DNA of 39,215 nucleotides from Flaviflagellibacter deserti (GCF_042652085.1 NZ_JBHSJF010000010.1:1-39215); one strand, 5' to 3'. Shown: positions 15,721-24,149, numbered from the stretch's first letter. The notes: generated by a model not told the origin, from the letters alone. Made by a program: numbers and translations.

Positions 15721-16392
15721 ATGGGCTATCACTTCGAATTCGGCTGGATTGCCGAATATTGGCCGGTCCTGCTGAAGGGCGTCGGCATCACCCTGCAGCT
15801 GATCGCGATCGGCGCCCTGTTCGGTGTCGCGCTCGGGGGCGCCTGCGCCTGGGTTCGCGCGCTCGGCCCGGCATGGCTTCGGCCGGTGGTCGCCACCTAT
15901 GTCGAGATGATCCGGAACACGCCGTTCCTGATCCAGCTGTTCTTCGTGTTCTTCGGCCTGCCTTCGCTCGGCGTGCAGATGAGCGAGCTCCAGGCGGCGA
16001 ATCTCGCGATGATCATCAATCTCGGCGCCTATAGCTGCGAAATCATCCGCGCCGGTATCCAGGCGACGCCGAAGGGGCAATTCGAAGCAGGCGCCAGTCT
16101 CGGAATGTCGCGTTTCCAGACGTTCTGGTACGTCGTTCTGATCCCGTCTCTCCAGCGTATCTGGCCGGCGCTCTCGTCGCAGATCGTGATCGTCATGCTC
16201 GGCTCGGCCGCGGTATCGCAGATCGCGGCGGAAGACCTGACCTTTGCGGCGAACTTCATCCAGTCGCGAAACTTCCGCGCCTTCGAGGCCTATGCTGTTT
16301 CGACCGCGATCTATCTCCTGCTTGCGATCCTGCTGCGTCAGGTGCTGCGCGGCGTCGGCTTTACTCTCTTCCCGAGGAGGGCCGCGCGATGA
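15721..16392 (+). CDS. Polar amino-acid ABC permease, first
   Basis: A 223-residue inner-membrane permease of the HisM/GlnP type. Five hydrophobic segments are visible, with the family opening ILLKGVGITLQL-like (VLLKGVGITLQLIAIG), the VEMIRNTPFLIQLFFVFFGLP segment and the EAA loop for ATPase contact (EAGASLGMSRFQTFWYVV, about residues 121-138). It is separated from the binding protein by 59 bases and overlaps the next permease by four bases, so the two form the heterodimeric channel. Confidence 0.92.
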   Translation: MGYHFEFGWIAEYWPVLLKGVGITLQLIAIGALFGVALGGACAWVRALGPAWLRPVVATYVEMIRNTPFLIQLFFVFFGLPSLGVQMSELQAANLAMIINLGAYSCEIIRAGIQATPKGQFEAGASLGMSRFQTFWYVVLIPSLQRIWPALSSQIVIVMLGSAAVSQIAAEDLTFAANFIQSRNFRAFEAYAVSTAIYLLLAILLRQVLRGVGFTLFPRRAAR

Positions 16393-17048
16393 TCCAGTTC
16401 TCGACGTGGGACATCGTCAGCAACCTACTCCTGGCGGCGCGCTGGACCGTCGTCCTGTCGCTTGTCTCCTTCATCGGCGGTGGGATCGTCGGCCTGCTCG
16501 TCCTGTTCGCCCGCATCGGCAAGTTCGCCGGGCTGCGGCGTGCGGCGAAGGTCTATATCGAGGTCTTCCAGGGCACGCCGCTCCTGATGCAGCTGTTCCT
16601 CGCCTTCTTCGGCCTCGGCCTGTTCGGTATCAATGTGCCGGCCTGGCTCGCGGCGGGATTTGCCTTGACCCTCTGGACCGCGGCCTTCCTCGCCGAGATC
16701 TGGCGCGGCTGCGTCGAGGCGATCGCCAAGGGGCAGTGGGAGGCCTCGTCCAGCCTGGGCATGGGCTACATGCAGCAGATGCGCTGGGTGGTGCTGCCGC
16801 AGGCGCTCAAGATCGCCGTGCCGCCGACCGTCGGTTTCTCGGTGCAGGTGGTCAAGGGCACGGCGCTGACCTCGATCATCGGCTTCGTCGAACTCTCGAA
16901 AGCCGGGACCATGGTGACCAACGCCACCTTCCAGCCCTTCACCGTCTACGGCTTCGTCGCGCTCATCTATTTCGCGCTGTGCTGGCCGCTCTCGAAATCA
17001 AGCCAGATTCTCGAAAGGAAGCTCAATGTCGCTCATCGAAATCACTGA
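16389..17048 (+). CDS. Polar amino-acid ABC permease, second
   Basis: A 219-residue partner of the preceding permease. VEVFQGTPLLMQLFLAFFGLG matches the conserved membrane segment after the periplasmic loop, and EASSSLGMGYMQQMRWVVLPQ is the EAA loop. The ATG overlaps the previous stop (ATGA). Its 3' end overlaps the ATPase gene by 23 bases in another frame, an unusually long overlap that couples their translation. Confidence 0.92.
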   Translation: MIQFSTWDIVSNLLLAARWTVVLSLVSFIGGGIVGLLVLFARIGKFAGLRRAAKVYIEVFQGTPLLMQLFLAFFGLGLFGINVPAWLAAGFALTLWTAAFLAEIWRGCVEAIAKGQWEASSSLGMGYMQQMRWVVLPQALKIAVPPTVGFSVQVVKGTALTSIIGFVELSKAGTMVTNATFQPFTVYGFVALIYFALCWPLSKSSQILERKLNVAHRNH

Positions 17049-17757
17049 GGTGCGCAAGAGCTTCGGCTCGAACGAGGTTCTCAAGGGCATCAATATCGAC
17101 GTCAATTCCGGCGAGGTGATCGCGATCATCGGCAAGTCCGGATCGGGCAAGTCGACTTTGCTGCGCTGCATCAACGGCCTCGAGACGATCAATGCCGGCA
17201 CGATCGCCGTCGCCGGCGCGCAGCTTCTGCCGGACGACCTGCACCTGAAGGCGCTGCGGCTGAAGGTCGGCATGATCTTTCAGGGCTTCAACCTCTTCCC
17301 GCACCTGACCGCCGGCAAGAACGTGATGCTGTCGCAGATGGTCGTGAAGAAGGTGAAGAAGGACGCCGCCGAGGCGATGGCGCGCCGCCAGCTCGACCGC
17401 GTCGGCCTGCTGCACAAATTCGACGCCTATCCGGACGAGCTCTCCGGCGGACAGCAGCAGCGCGTGGCGATCGCCCGCGCGCTGGCGATGGAGCCGATCG
17501 CGCTTCTTTGCGACGAGATCACCTCCGCGCTCGATCCGGAACTGGTTCAGGAAGTGCTGGCGGTGGTGAAGGAGCTGGCCTCCGAGGGCATGACGCTCCT
17601 GATGGTGACGCACGAGATGCGCTTCGCCCGCGATGTCTGCTCGCGCGTCGTCTTCATGCATCAGGGCCGCGTCCACGAGATCGGACCGCCCGGCGAGGTG
17701 TTCGCCTCGCCGAGGACGCCGGAGCTGCAGCAGTTCCTCGGCATGCAGGCGGCCTAG
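17026..17757 (+). CDS. Polar amino-acid ABC transporter, ATPase
   Basis: A 243-residue GlnQ/HisP-type ATPase. Walker A GKSGSGKST is at residues 36-44, the Q loop in GMIFQGFNLFPHLT, the signature LSGGQQQRV, Walker B in ALLCDEITSALDPE (with the Ile variant common in this subgroup) and the switch His in MVTHEMRFARDV. Its first 23 bases lie inside the permease gene. Last gene of the GntR-led operon; a REP-like hairpin cluster follows. Confidence 0.95.
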   Translation: MSLIEITEVRKSFGSNEVLKGINIDVNSGEVIAIIGKSGSGKSTLLRCINGLETINAGTIAVAGAQLLPDDLHLKALRLKVGMIFQGFNLFPHLTAGKNVMLSQMVVKKVKKDAAEAMARRQLDRVGLLHKFDAYPDELSGGQQQRVAIARALAMEPIALLCDEITSALDPELVQEVLAVVKELASEGMTLLMVTHEMRFARDVCSRVVFMHQGRVHEIGPPGEVFASPRTPELQQFLGMQAA

Positions 17758-17762
17758 TCCGA

Positions 17763-17883
17763 GTCGTCGTCCTCCGGCTTGACCGGAGGACGACGACAAT
17801 TGTTGCCCTCATGCTCGGGCCTGACCCGGGCATCCAGACCGGCCTCGCCAAGTCGGCTGGATTGCCGGGTCGAGCCCGGCAAT
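17763..17883. repeat. REP-like hairpin cluster between convergent genes
   Basis: Three hairpins in series, each with a five-base loop. The first has 15-bp perfect arms GTCGTCGTCCTCCGG / CCGGAGGACGACGAC (17763-17797). The second has ATGCTCGGG / CCCGGGCAT with one mismatch (17811-17833). The third has ATTGCCGGG / CCCGGCAAT (17861-17883). The last two form the facing pair often seen in Hyphomicrobiales intergenic repeats. The cluster fills the gap between the convergent ATPase and ggt genes and may serve as terminator in both directions, though no U tract follows. Confidence 0.7.
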
Positions 17884-17903
17884 GAGAGCGTTCGGGGGAA
17901 TAC

Positions 17904-19640
17904 CTACTCCCCGATGGCCACACCTTCCCGGCGCGGGTCAGCCGCGCCGGTAAGCCCCTCCGGGCCGATCGCGATAGCTTGCAGACCCGACGTCATGGCA
18001 TCGATCTTCACCTCGTAGCCCATCGCCTGGAACGTCGCCGCCATGGTCTCGGCGGGCGTTCCCTTCTCGATCTCCATCACGCCGAAACGGTTCAGCACGT
18101 TCGGCAGGGAGATCGCCGACTGGACGTCCATGCCCCAGTCGTAATGGGCGATCAGCGCCTTCGCGACATAGCCGATGATCTGGCTGCCGCCGGGAGAGCC
18201 CAAGGCAAGCTCGGGCTTGCCGTCCTTCAGCACGATGGTCGGCGACATCGAGGAGCGCGGGCGCTTGCCGGGCTCGACGCGATTGGCGATCGGCACGCCG
18301 TCGGCCTGCGACTTGAATGAGAAATCGGTCAGCTCGTTGTTGAGCAGGAAACCGCGCACCATCAGACGCGAGCCGAAGCCGGCCTCGATCGTCGTCGTCA
18401 TCGAGGCGACGTTGCCGGCGCGGTCGACGACGACGATGTGGCTCGTGGAGGGAAGCTCCAGCGCCTCGTCGTCCGACCAGAGCGAGGCATGGCTCCATTT
18501 CGGATTGCCGGGCTTGACCTCGGCGAGCTTGGTGCCGGAAGCGAGCAGGCCGGCACGTTCGGCGAGGTATTCCTTCGACAACAGGCCTGCGGTCGGCATC
18601 GGCACGAAATCCTGGTCCGCCATGTAGCGGTCGCGGTCGGCGAAGGCGAGGCGGGACGCGTCGGCGATCAGCTGCCAGGATGTTGCGTTCGATCCGATCG
18701 ATTTCAGGTCGAAGCCCTCGAGCATTCCGAGGATCTGGCCGATGGTCAGCGCGCCGGAGCTCGGCGGTCCCATCCCGCAGATTTCCCGTTCGCGATAGGG
18801 CGCGCAGACGGCTCCGCGTTCCTTGACCCGGTAATTGCGGAGATCGTCGGCCGAAAGGACGCCGGGATTGCCGGGAGCATTCCGCACGGTGGCGACGATG
18901 TCCGCCGCGATCGCGCCCTCGTAGAAAGCGTCGGCGCCACCATCGGCGATGGCGCGGAGTGTCTCGGCATAGGCCGGGTTCTTCAGCGTCGCGCCGACCG
19001 GAAGCAGCGCGCCGGTCGTGTCGTAGAAATAGGCGCGCGCTGTTGGATCGCGTTTCAGGACATCACCTTCCGCAGCAATCAGCGATGAAAGGCGCGGCGA
19101 GACCGCGAACCCGTCCTCCGCTAGCTTGATCGGCTCCTCGAACAGCCGGCTCCAGGCCAGTGCGCCGTAGCGGCGATGCACGGTTTCAAGCAGTCGAGGC
19201 GTGCCGGGCGTGCCGACCGAACGGCCGCCGATGACCGCATCGAGGAATTTCAGCGGCTTGCCGTCGGCATCCTGAAAGAGCGTCGGCGTCGCTTCCATCG
19301 GCGCGGTCTCGCGACCGTCGAAGGTCGTCAGGCGCTTCTCGTTGGCGTCCCAGTAGACGAGGAAGGCGCCGCCGCCGAGACCGGAGGATTGTGGTTCGAC
19401 GAGGCCGAGCGTGATCTGGATTGCGACCAGCGCATCCACTGCATTTCCTCCGGCGCGGATGACCGTCGCACCCGCTTCCGCAGCGACCGGATTGGCAGCG
19501 GCGACCATCCATTTCTTCGCGGTGACCGCCTGCTTCGTTGTGGTTCCGCTCGGTCGTTCCGGGGCGGTCGGAAGCGGCGCTTCCTGGGCATTGGCGGCGA
19601 AGGAAAGAGCGAGGAACGCGAGAAGGATTGGAATACGCAT
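17904..19640 (-). CDS. ggt: Gamma-glutamyltranspeptidase
   Basis: A 578-residue exported enzyme of normal length that cleaves the gamma-glutamyl bond of glutathione and similar compounds in the periplasm, releasing glutamate or transferring it. It has a Sec signal peptide (RIPILLAFLALSFAANAQ). The family start MVAAANPVAAEAGATVIRAGGNAVDA is followed by the self-cleavage site before the nucleophile T399 (LPSTSHIVVVD), with LLNNELTDF, PRSSMSPTIV (461-470) and GSPGG (481-485). The ATG has GGAGG seven bases upstream. It lies 60 bases downstream of the subtilase gene on the same strand. A small hairpin CCCGGC/GCCGGG (19654-19671) sits in that gap. Confidence 0.95.
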   Translation of the reverse strand: MRIPILLAFLALSFAANAQEAPLPTAPERPSGTTTKQAVTAKKWMVAAANPVAAEAGATVIRAGGNAVDALVAIQITLGLVEPQSSGLGGGAFLVYWDANEKRLTTFDGRETAPMEATPTLFQDADGKPLKFLDAVIGGRSVGTPGTPRLLETVHRRYGALAWSRLFEEPIKLAEDGFAVSPRLSSLIAAEGDVLKRDPTARAYFYDTTGALLPVGATLKNPAYAETLRAIADGGADAFYEGAIAADIVATVRNAPGNPGVLSADDLRNYRVKERGAVCAPYREREICGMGPPSSGALTIGQILGMLEGFDLKSIGSNATSWQLIADASRLAFADRDRYMADQDFVPMPTAGLLSKEYLAERAGLLASGTKLAEVKPGNPKWSHASLWSDDEALELPSTSHIVVVDRAGNVASMTTTIEAGFGSRLMVRGFLLNNELTDFSFKSQADGVPIANRVEPGKRPRSSMSPTIVLKDGKPELALGSPGGSQIIGYVAKALIAHYDWGMDVQSAISLPNVLNRFGVMEIEKGTPAETMAATFQAMGYEVKIDAMTSGLQAIAIGPEGLTGAADPRREGVAIGE

Positions 19641-19700
19641 GGGGGGCCTCCAACCCGGCGATGGTGCCGGGGTCGGTGGCTTGCCGCAACCGGCCTTTCG

Positions 19701-21047
19701 TCAGCCCGGCGATGCGGCGTCCGCGACTGGCGTACAGAGCTCGGTCGCCTGGATCAGGCCCCAACCGTAGAGCGGGTCGCGGCCGGCCTCGCCGAGATCG
19801 TCGGCCTGGCTCGCCATCTCGTAGACGATCTCGCCCAAAGGCCGGTCCGGCGCATGCGCCAGCTTGACCGCGAGCGCCGCCGTCACGAAGGGCGCTGCAT
19901 AAGACGTGCCGGAGCGGAAGCGGCCTCCGGTGCCGGCGGCGGTCCAGAGCTTCACGCCGGGCGCGGCAAAATCGAGGTGCTCGCCCCGGCCGGCCTGCCG
20001 GTAGAGCCTCCGCTTCACGTCGATCGCCGTGACGGCGATCACGTCCGGATAGGCCGCCGGGTAGGCGGGTGCCGCGCCCGCACCGCGATTGCCCGCCGAG
20101 GCGACCACGGCGATGCCGGTATCGATCGCCGCGCTGACCGCGGCTCCGACGACCGCGTTGTCGTCTCCCGCGAGGCTGAGATTGACAATGTCGACGCGCC
20201 GCTCGACCAGGAGGTCGATGCCGCGCGTCAGCGAGAACGCGTCGGCGATCTCGGCCCGGCCCTCCAAGTGGAACGCGGCGACAGCGATCACCCGCGCATC
20301 CGGGACGAGGCCGGGCGTGCGGCTCTCAGGTGCGCCGGCCAGAAGTGCCGCGATCGCCGTTCCATGGGCGTTGTTGGCCGGCTTGCGCCCGGCTCCGATT
20401 ACCGACATCTCCTCGATCGCGCGGCCGGCGAAGGCTGGATGGGCGAGGTCGACGCCGGTGTCGATCATGCCGATCAGCGGCCTGGCCCTGCAGCCGTGCG
20501 ACGGCCAGGCGATGAAGGTCGGTCCTGAGCAGGCCCCTTTCGGGCAGCCGAATTCGCTCGTCCGGTAGACATGGTTCAGGTCGACGATCGCGTCGGGGGC
20601 GATCGCCAGAATGCGGGTGCGCGCGGCGGCATAGGCCGTGTTGCGCGGTTCGCGCAGTCTCGCGACCATCCGCCCGGCGCGGCCGACCGCGGCTCGTTCA
20701 ACTATCGTAAAGCCGTCCGCCGCGAGGAGGTCGAGCGTCCGCTCGTCTATGCCGGCAACCACGATCTCCTCGGGCAGGAAGCGGATCGGGGCCGCTCGTT
20801 CCGGTCGGCGCTGAGCGCGTTCGCGCGGTCTAAGGAAATCGAAGAAGCCGGTGCCTCCGCCGGGCGAGAAGCCGCGCGGGCCGTCTCCGCCCCTGCTCCC
20901 GCGACCCCGGCCTCCGCCGTCGTCTCCCCCGTCATCGCCGTCATCATCGGCCAAGGCAGCGACCGGGCCGATGCCGCTGGTCTGCGGGAACGGCCAGAAG
21001 GCGAGCGCCATCGCAATGAGCACGAGCGCGGGCAGGGGCTTTTTCAC
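19701..21047 (-). CDS. Exported S8 (subtilisin-family) serine protease
   Basis: A 448-residue protease. GTG at 21047 is preferred: GGAG lies eight bases upstream and a signal peptide (KKPLPALVLIAMALAFWPF) starts immediately. A Gly/Asp-rich linker (DDDGDDGGDDGGG, about residues 34-65) follows, then a pro-region (RFLPEEIVVAG, EDERTLDLL-like) and the subtilase core with catalytic D196 (GMIDTGVDL), H228 (NNAHGTAIA), oxyanion N320 (SAGNRG) and S382 (SGTSYAAP). Four Cys occur around FGCPKGACSGPTF and HGC. It is divergent from an ECF sigma/anti-sigma pair, an arrangement I have seen for this type of protease, but whether it processes the anti-sigma factor is unknown. Confidence 0.88.
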   Translation of the reverse strand: MKKPLPALVLIAMALAFWPFPQTSGIGPVAALADDDGDDGGDDGGGRGRGSRGGDGPRGFSPGGGTGFFDFLRPRERAQRRPERAAPIRFLPEEIVVAGIDERTLDLLAADGFTIVERAAVGRAGRMVARLREPRNTAYAAARTRILAIAPDAIVDLNHVYRTSEFGCPKGACSGPTFIAWPSHGCRARPLIGMIDTGVDLAHPAFAGRAIEEMSVIGAGRKPANNAHGTAIAALLAGAPESRTPGLVPDARVIAVAAFHLEGRAEIADAFSLTRGIDLLVERRVDIVNLSLAGDDNAVVGAAVSAAIDTGIAVVASAGNRGAGAAPAYPAAYPDVIAVTAIDVKRRLYRQAGRGEHLDFAAPGVKLWTAAGTGGRFRSGTSYAAPFVTAALAVKLAHAPDRPLGEIVYEMASQADDLGEAGRDPLYGWGLIQATELCTPVADAASPG

Positions 21048-21177
21048 GGGACCACTCCGGGGCGGACTTGATGGAAACGAAGCCTCCGCCTCAGTATTCC
21101 CACGTCTGCCAGAAAATGCATCCCTCGTGGAATAAAGCCCGAAGCGGGCCGTTCTCAACCCGCACAGGGAACGGCGA

Positions 21178-21687
21178 GTGGCGAACGATCCGCGTCATCA
21201 GATGATCCTGCTCCTGCCGCGCCTGCGGCGGTTCGCGCGTGCCCTGGCCGGTACGAGCGCCGATGCGGACGATCTCGTGCAGGCGACCTGTGAGAGAGCC
21301 TTGCGCTCGCTTGGCCAATGGACACAGGGGACGCGGCTCGACAGCTGGATGTTCCGCATCATGCGAAACCACCACATCGACGAGGTCCGCAAGCACCGCA
21401 TCGCGGCCGAGGAGCCGCTGGAAGATAAGTTCGACCTCACCGGAGATGACGGCCGCGCCGTCACCGAAGGCCGGCTGGAACTTGCCTCGGTCCGTGACCG
21501 CATCGCCGCCCTGCCGGAGGATCAGCGCGCCGTGCTCGTCCTCGTCTGCGTCGATGACATGAGCTATCGCGACGCGGCCGAGGTCCTGGAGATCCCGATC
21601 GGAACGGTGATGAGCCGGCTGTCCCGGGCCAGATTGGCGTTGATGAAGGCGGAAGGGGCGACCGCGCGAAGAGAGGTTTCGCGATGA
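21178..21687 (+). CDS. ECF-family RNA polymerase sigma factor
   Basis: A 169-residue sigma factor with only regions 2 and 4. Region 2 spans RRFARALAGTSADADDLVQATCERAL and LDSWMFRIMRNHHIDEVRK (about residues 15-75); region 4 is LPEDQRAVLVLVCVDDMSYRDAAEVLEIPIGTVMSRL (about 118-155). GTG at 21178 is preceded by AGGGA. It overlaps the anti-sigma gene by four bases. The 130-base divergent region shared with the protease gene should hold its target promoter if it is autoregulated, but I could not define a -35/-10 pair there. Confidence 0.93.
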   Translation: MANDPRHQMILLLPRLRRFARALAGTSADADDLVQATCERALRSLGQWTQGTRLDSWMFRIMRNHHIDEVRKHRIAAEEPLEDKFDLTGDDGRAVTEGRLELASVRDRIAALPEDQRAVLVLVCVDDMSYRDAAEVLEIPIGTVMSRLSRARLALMKAEGATARREVSR

Positions 21688-22358
21688 TGGAGGTGAACGA
21701 CGAGATGCTGATGGCCTATGCCGACGGCGAGCTTGATCCGAAGGAAATGCAGGCCATCGCCCGTGCCGTCGCCGCCGATCCGGCCTTGGCGCGGCGGGTC
21801 GGCCTGTTCCGGACGTCGCGGGCCATCGCCCGGGACACTCTGTCGGCCGATCTGCAGGACCCGCTTCCGGAGCGGCTCGTGGCGGCGGTCATGCAGCCCG
21901 CGAACAGCGCCGCTCAGCGCGGCTGGGCGACATCGACTCTGCTGCCGTTGGCGGCTGCTCTGGTGGTGGCGGCGGGTCTTGGCGGCTATTTCCTCGGGAA
22001 CAGAGCAGGCGATGGTGTCCTCGCTGCCAACGAAGCTCTCGTTACCGCACTGGATGCCAGTCTCACCGGCGAGACCCTAGGTGCGGGCGACGGGGCGGTG
22101 AAGCTGCTCTCTACCTTCCGCACGAAGCAGGGCACTTGCCGGATGTTCGAGACCTCCGCAAGAAAGCCCGTCCGGGGTCTCGGCTGCCATCAGGACGGCC
22201 GCTGGCATGTCGTCGCGGCAGTTGCGGAGTCGGGCGAGGGCGGTTTCGCGCCCGCCTCCGGAGCCGCGAGCCTCGACGCCGTCCTCGATGATCTAGACGC
22301 CCAGAGCCCGCTCTCCACGGCGGAGGAAGAGGCGCTCCGCAAGAACGGCTGGGAATAA
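21684..22358 (+). CDS. Transmembrane anti-sigma factor
   Basis: A 224-residue single-pass membrane protein. The N-terminal EVNDEMLMAYADGELD is the typical opening of the cytoplasmic sigma-binding domain; there is no His-x3-Cys-x2-Cys zinc motif. One membrane helix is at about residues 83-105 (TLLPLAAALVVAAGLGGYFLG), followed by a periplasmic domain of about 115 residues with two Cys (GTCRMF and LGCHQDG) that could form a disulfide. The ATG overlaps the sigma factor stop (ATGA). It should hold the ECF sigma factor inactive until a periplasmic signal releases it. Confidence 0.88.
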   Translation: MMEVNDEMLMAYADGELDPKEMQAIARAVAADPALARRVGLFRTSRAIARDTLSADLQDPLPERLVAAVMQPANSAAQRGWATSTLLPLAAALVVAAGLGGYFLGNRAGDGVLAANEALVTALDASLTGETLGAGDGAVKLLSTFRTKQGTCRMFETSARKPVRGLGCHQDGRWHVVAAVAESGEGGFAPASGAASLDAVLDDLDAQSPLSTAEEEALRKNGWE

Positions 22359-22376
22359 ACCGGAAGCGCCGTCCGT

Positions 22377-22401
22377 TCTGCCTCGGCAAAGAGGAGGCAG
22401 A
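22377..22401 (+). promoter_or_regulatory. Hairpin covering a ribosome-binding site
   Basis: TCTGCCTC and GAGGCAGA are perfectly complementary around a nine-base loop. The second arm contains half of the GAGGAGG ribosome site (22391-22397) of the gene starting at 22404, so folding would hide it and lower translation. It might also be chance. Confidence 0.35.
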
Positions 22402-22403
22402 TC

Positions 22404-23117
22404 ATGTTGCGAGCTTTGGTTCGAACCGCCCCAGTCATCCGGTTTCTCTGCGAGCCCGAGGACGAGGGTGTCATCGCCCCGCCGATACAGGCCAGGGCCG
22501 TCCTGCCGGACTGGTTCCGCGCTCTGCCGCCTGTCGACAAGGGAGCGGTCGGCGCTAACGACAGCGGCCTCACAATCAAGCGCTGCATGCCGTTCTTCGA
22601 CGCCATGGCGACCGGCTGGCTGCTGCCGCTGGCGGCGACCGTCAGGCTCGAGATCAAGCACGGCGGCAATACCGTCGATGCCGGCTGGGACTTCGACCGG
22701 GTCATGGTGTCGAACCACGGCATGCACCAGGTCGCCGGCAATCCGCGCGAACCCAGGCCGCCGTCGAAGTTTCATAACTTCTGGTCGATCCGCACGCCGC
22801 CCGGCTGGAGCTGCCTGTTCATGCCGCCGCTGAACCGGCCGAACCCGGTGTTCGAATGCGTCTCCGGCGTGGTCGATACCGACACCTATTCGGCGCACAT
22901 CCACTTCCCGTTCTTCGCGACGGGACCGGATGGGGTGCATGTCATCGAGAAGGGCACGCCACTCGTTCAGGTGATTCCGTTCCGGCGCGACGATACCGCG
23001 ATTGAGGCGGAGATAGGCGCCGAGAAGCGCGAGGACGTGGACAAGAGAGAGAAGATCTACCGCAATACGATCGCAGGTGCCGGCTGGTATCGTCTCAAGG
23101 CACGGGCTGCACGCTGA
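22404..23117 (+). CDS. Conserved protein, DUF6065-like
   Basis: A 237-residue soluble protein with no signal peptide. The pattern of PDWFRALPP, IKRCMPFFDAMATGWLLPL, FHNFWSIRTPPGWSCLFMPPLNRPNP and GVVDTDTYSAHIHFPFF recalls the DUF6065 family; conserved His, Asp and aromatic residues in that core suggest a small-molecule-binding or enzymatic fold, but no function is known to me. It begins 45 bases after the anti-sigma gene and may be part of that operon, with a hairpin over its ribosome site. A strong terminator follows. Confidence 0.7.
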   Translation: MLRALVRTAPVIRFLCEPEDEGVIAPPIQARAVLPDWFRALPPVDKGAVGANDSGLTIKRCMPFFDAMATGWLLPLAATVRLEIKHGGNTVDAGWDFDRVMVSNHGMHQVAGNPREPRPPSKFHNFWSIRTPPGWSCLFMPPLNRPNPVFECVSGVVDTDTYSAHIHFPFFATGPDGVHVIEKGTPLVQVIPFRRDDTAIEAEIGAEKREDVDKREKIYRNTIAGAGWYRLKARAAR

Positions 23118-23126
23118 GGGCGAGAA

Positions 23127-23152
23127 AAAGGGGCCGGATTTCCGGCCCCTTT
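23127..23152. terminator. Bidirectional Rho-independent terminator
   Basis: AAAGGGGCCGG and CCGGCCCCTTT form an 11-bp stem with an ATTT loop. It is preceded by extra A residues and followed by CTTTGTTC, so either strand has a T-rich tail. It lies between the convergent genes ending at 23117 and 23165. Confidence 0.85.
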
Positions 23153-23164
23153 CTTTGTTCCGGT

Positions 23165-23551
23165 TCAGAACCGGAACTGGCCGAACGGCGACTTGCCGCC
23201 CCGTGACCGGTTGGACGAGGAATTCGACGACCGATTGGACGAAGAGTTGGAAGAACGGTTCGACGATGAGTTCGAGGACGAATTCGATGAGCTGTTGGAA
23301 GACGAATTCGAAGACGAGTTGGATGAACCGTTCGACGATGAGTTCGACGAGGAATTGCCGGCGAGCTGCACCGGCTTGCCGGCCGGATCGCGGGTTTCGC
23401 CGAGCAATTCACGCATCGCGTCATCGCTCGCCGGCTGCGGCGCGTAGGACGTGATCCGTCCTAGTTCGGGCGCTGCGGGCGCGGCCGTGGCATTGCCCGC
23501 GGTCAGGGCGGCTGCCGCGAACGTCAGCGCGGCGGGAAGCTTCCATGTCAT
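23165..23551 (-). CDS. Exported Asn-Ser repeat protein
   Basis: A 128-residue protein: signal peptide (TWKLPAALTFAAAALTAGNATA), a short ordered-looking part (PELGRITSYAPQPASDDAMRELLGE), then 13 tandem tetrapeptides of the form Asn-(Ser/Gly/Arg)-Ser-Ser/Arg, and the tail GGKSPFGQFRF. The repeat DNA uses many different Ser codons and both Asn codons from unit to unit, which argues that the amino-acid sequence is selected, not a recent DNA slip. The opposite strand reads as an acidic Asp/Glu/Phe string, which I take as a shadow. The repeat is probably disordered and exposed in the periplasm or outside; function unknown. Confidence 0.7.
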   Translation of the reverse strand: MTWKLPAALTFAAAALTAGNATAAPAAPELGRITSYAPQPASDDAMRELLGETRDPAGKPVQLAGNSSSNSSSNGSSNSSSNSSSNSSSNSSSNSSSNRSSNSSSNRSSNSSSNRSRGGKSPFGQFRF

Positions 23552-23717
23552 CGCTTTCTCCCTTGTTGGCGGGCCGGTCTGTGGCCCGTGAGAGAACGGA
23601 TGTGCCTCGCCGCTTATTCCGTTTTTCGGTTTCCTCGCTGAAACGCGAGACGCAATACCTCAGAAATCCGAACCACTTACTCAAAGGCCGTCGACAATTC
23701 AGAGGCTGGGGTTCGTG

Positions 23718-24080
23718 ATGCTCATTTCCCGTCGTGCGTTTGCCGTTTCCACCGCCATGTTCGCGATCCTCGAACTGGGTTCGCAGGCTGCCATGGCAGC
23801 CGACAGCAAGGTATCCCTGTTCAGGATCGTGACCGTGAAGGACGAGATCGTCGTCGGCTTCACCTCCGGCGAGATCAACGGCGTCGAGACGCCGGATGCG
23901 TCCGTCGTCGGCCGCCAGCTCGTCGATCGCGGCGAATTGTCGGTCTGGCAGTACACGGTCCGCAAGAACGAGAAGGGCGAGTTGGAACAGGCCCCGCTGA
24001 AGAAGATCAGCGTTCTGAAGAGCAACTCGCTGCGCGTCGAGCCCTATTTCACGCCGCTTCCGGTCATCGCTCCTAAGTGA
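23718..24080 (+). CDS. Small exported protein of unknown function
   Basis: A 120-residue protein with a signal peptide (LISRRAFAVSTAMFAILELGSQAAMA, cleaved before ADSK); the RRAF motif is twin-arginine-like. The mature part is about 90 residues of mostly beta-strand pattern (KVSLFRIVTVKDEIVVGF, then VDRGELSVWQYTVRKNEKG). I do not recognise a family. ATG at 23718 follows GAGG; GTG at 23715 is possible. Divergent from the Asn-Ser repeat protein, with which it shares a 166-base upstream region, and convergent with the GntR gene. Confidence 0.65.
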   Translation: MLISRRAFAVSTAMFAILELGSQAAMAADSKVSLFRIVTVKDEIVVGFTSGEINGVETPDASVVGRQLVDRGELSVWQYTVRKNEKGELEQAPLKKISVLKSNSLRVEPYFTPLPVIAPK

Positions 24081-24149
24081 GGACGGTTCTCCTCGCCCGG
24101 CGCCGCGCGAGACGAGAAGTTCGGCGGCAGGGTTCCTGCACCGCAGAGA

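Noticed and set aside
21048..21177. EcfG-type GGAAC...CGTT promoter between the protease and sigma factor genes
   Set aside because: No pair with acceptable spacing was found on either strand.
23200..23350. Short regular DNA repeats suggesting a CRISPR array
   Set aside because: The period is 12 bases, with no spacers and coding throughout; it is a tetrapeptide repeat.
23193..23447. Acidic 84-residue Asp/Glu/Phe repeat frame on the plus strand
   Set aside because: It is the complement of the Asn-Ser repeat gene, which has a signal peptide; the acidic frame has none.
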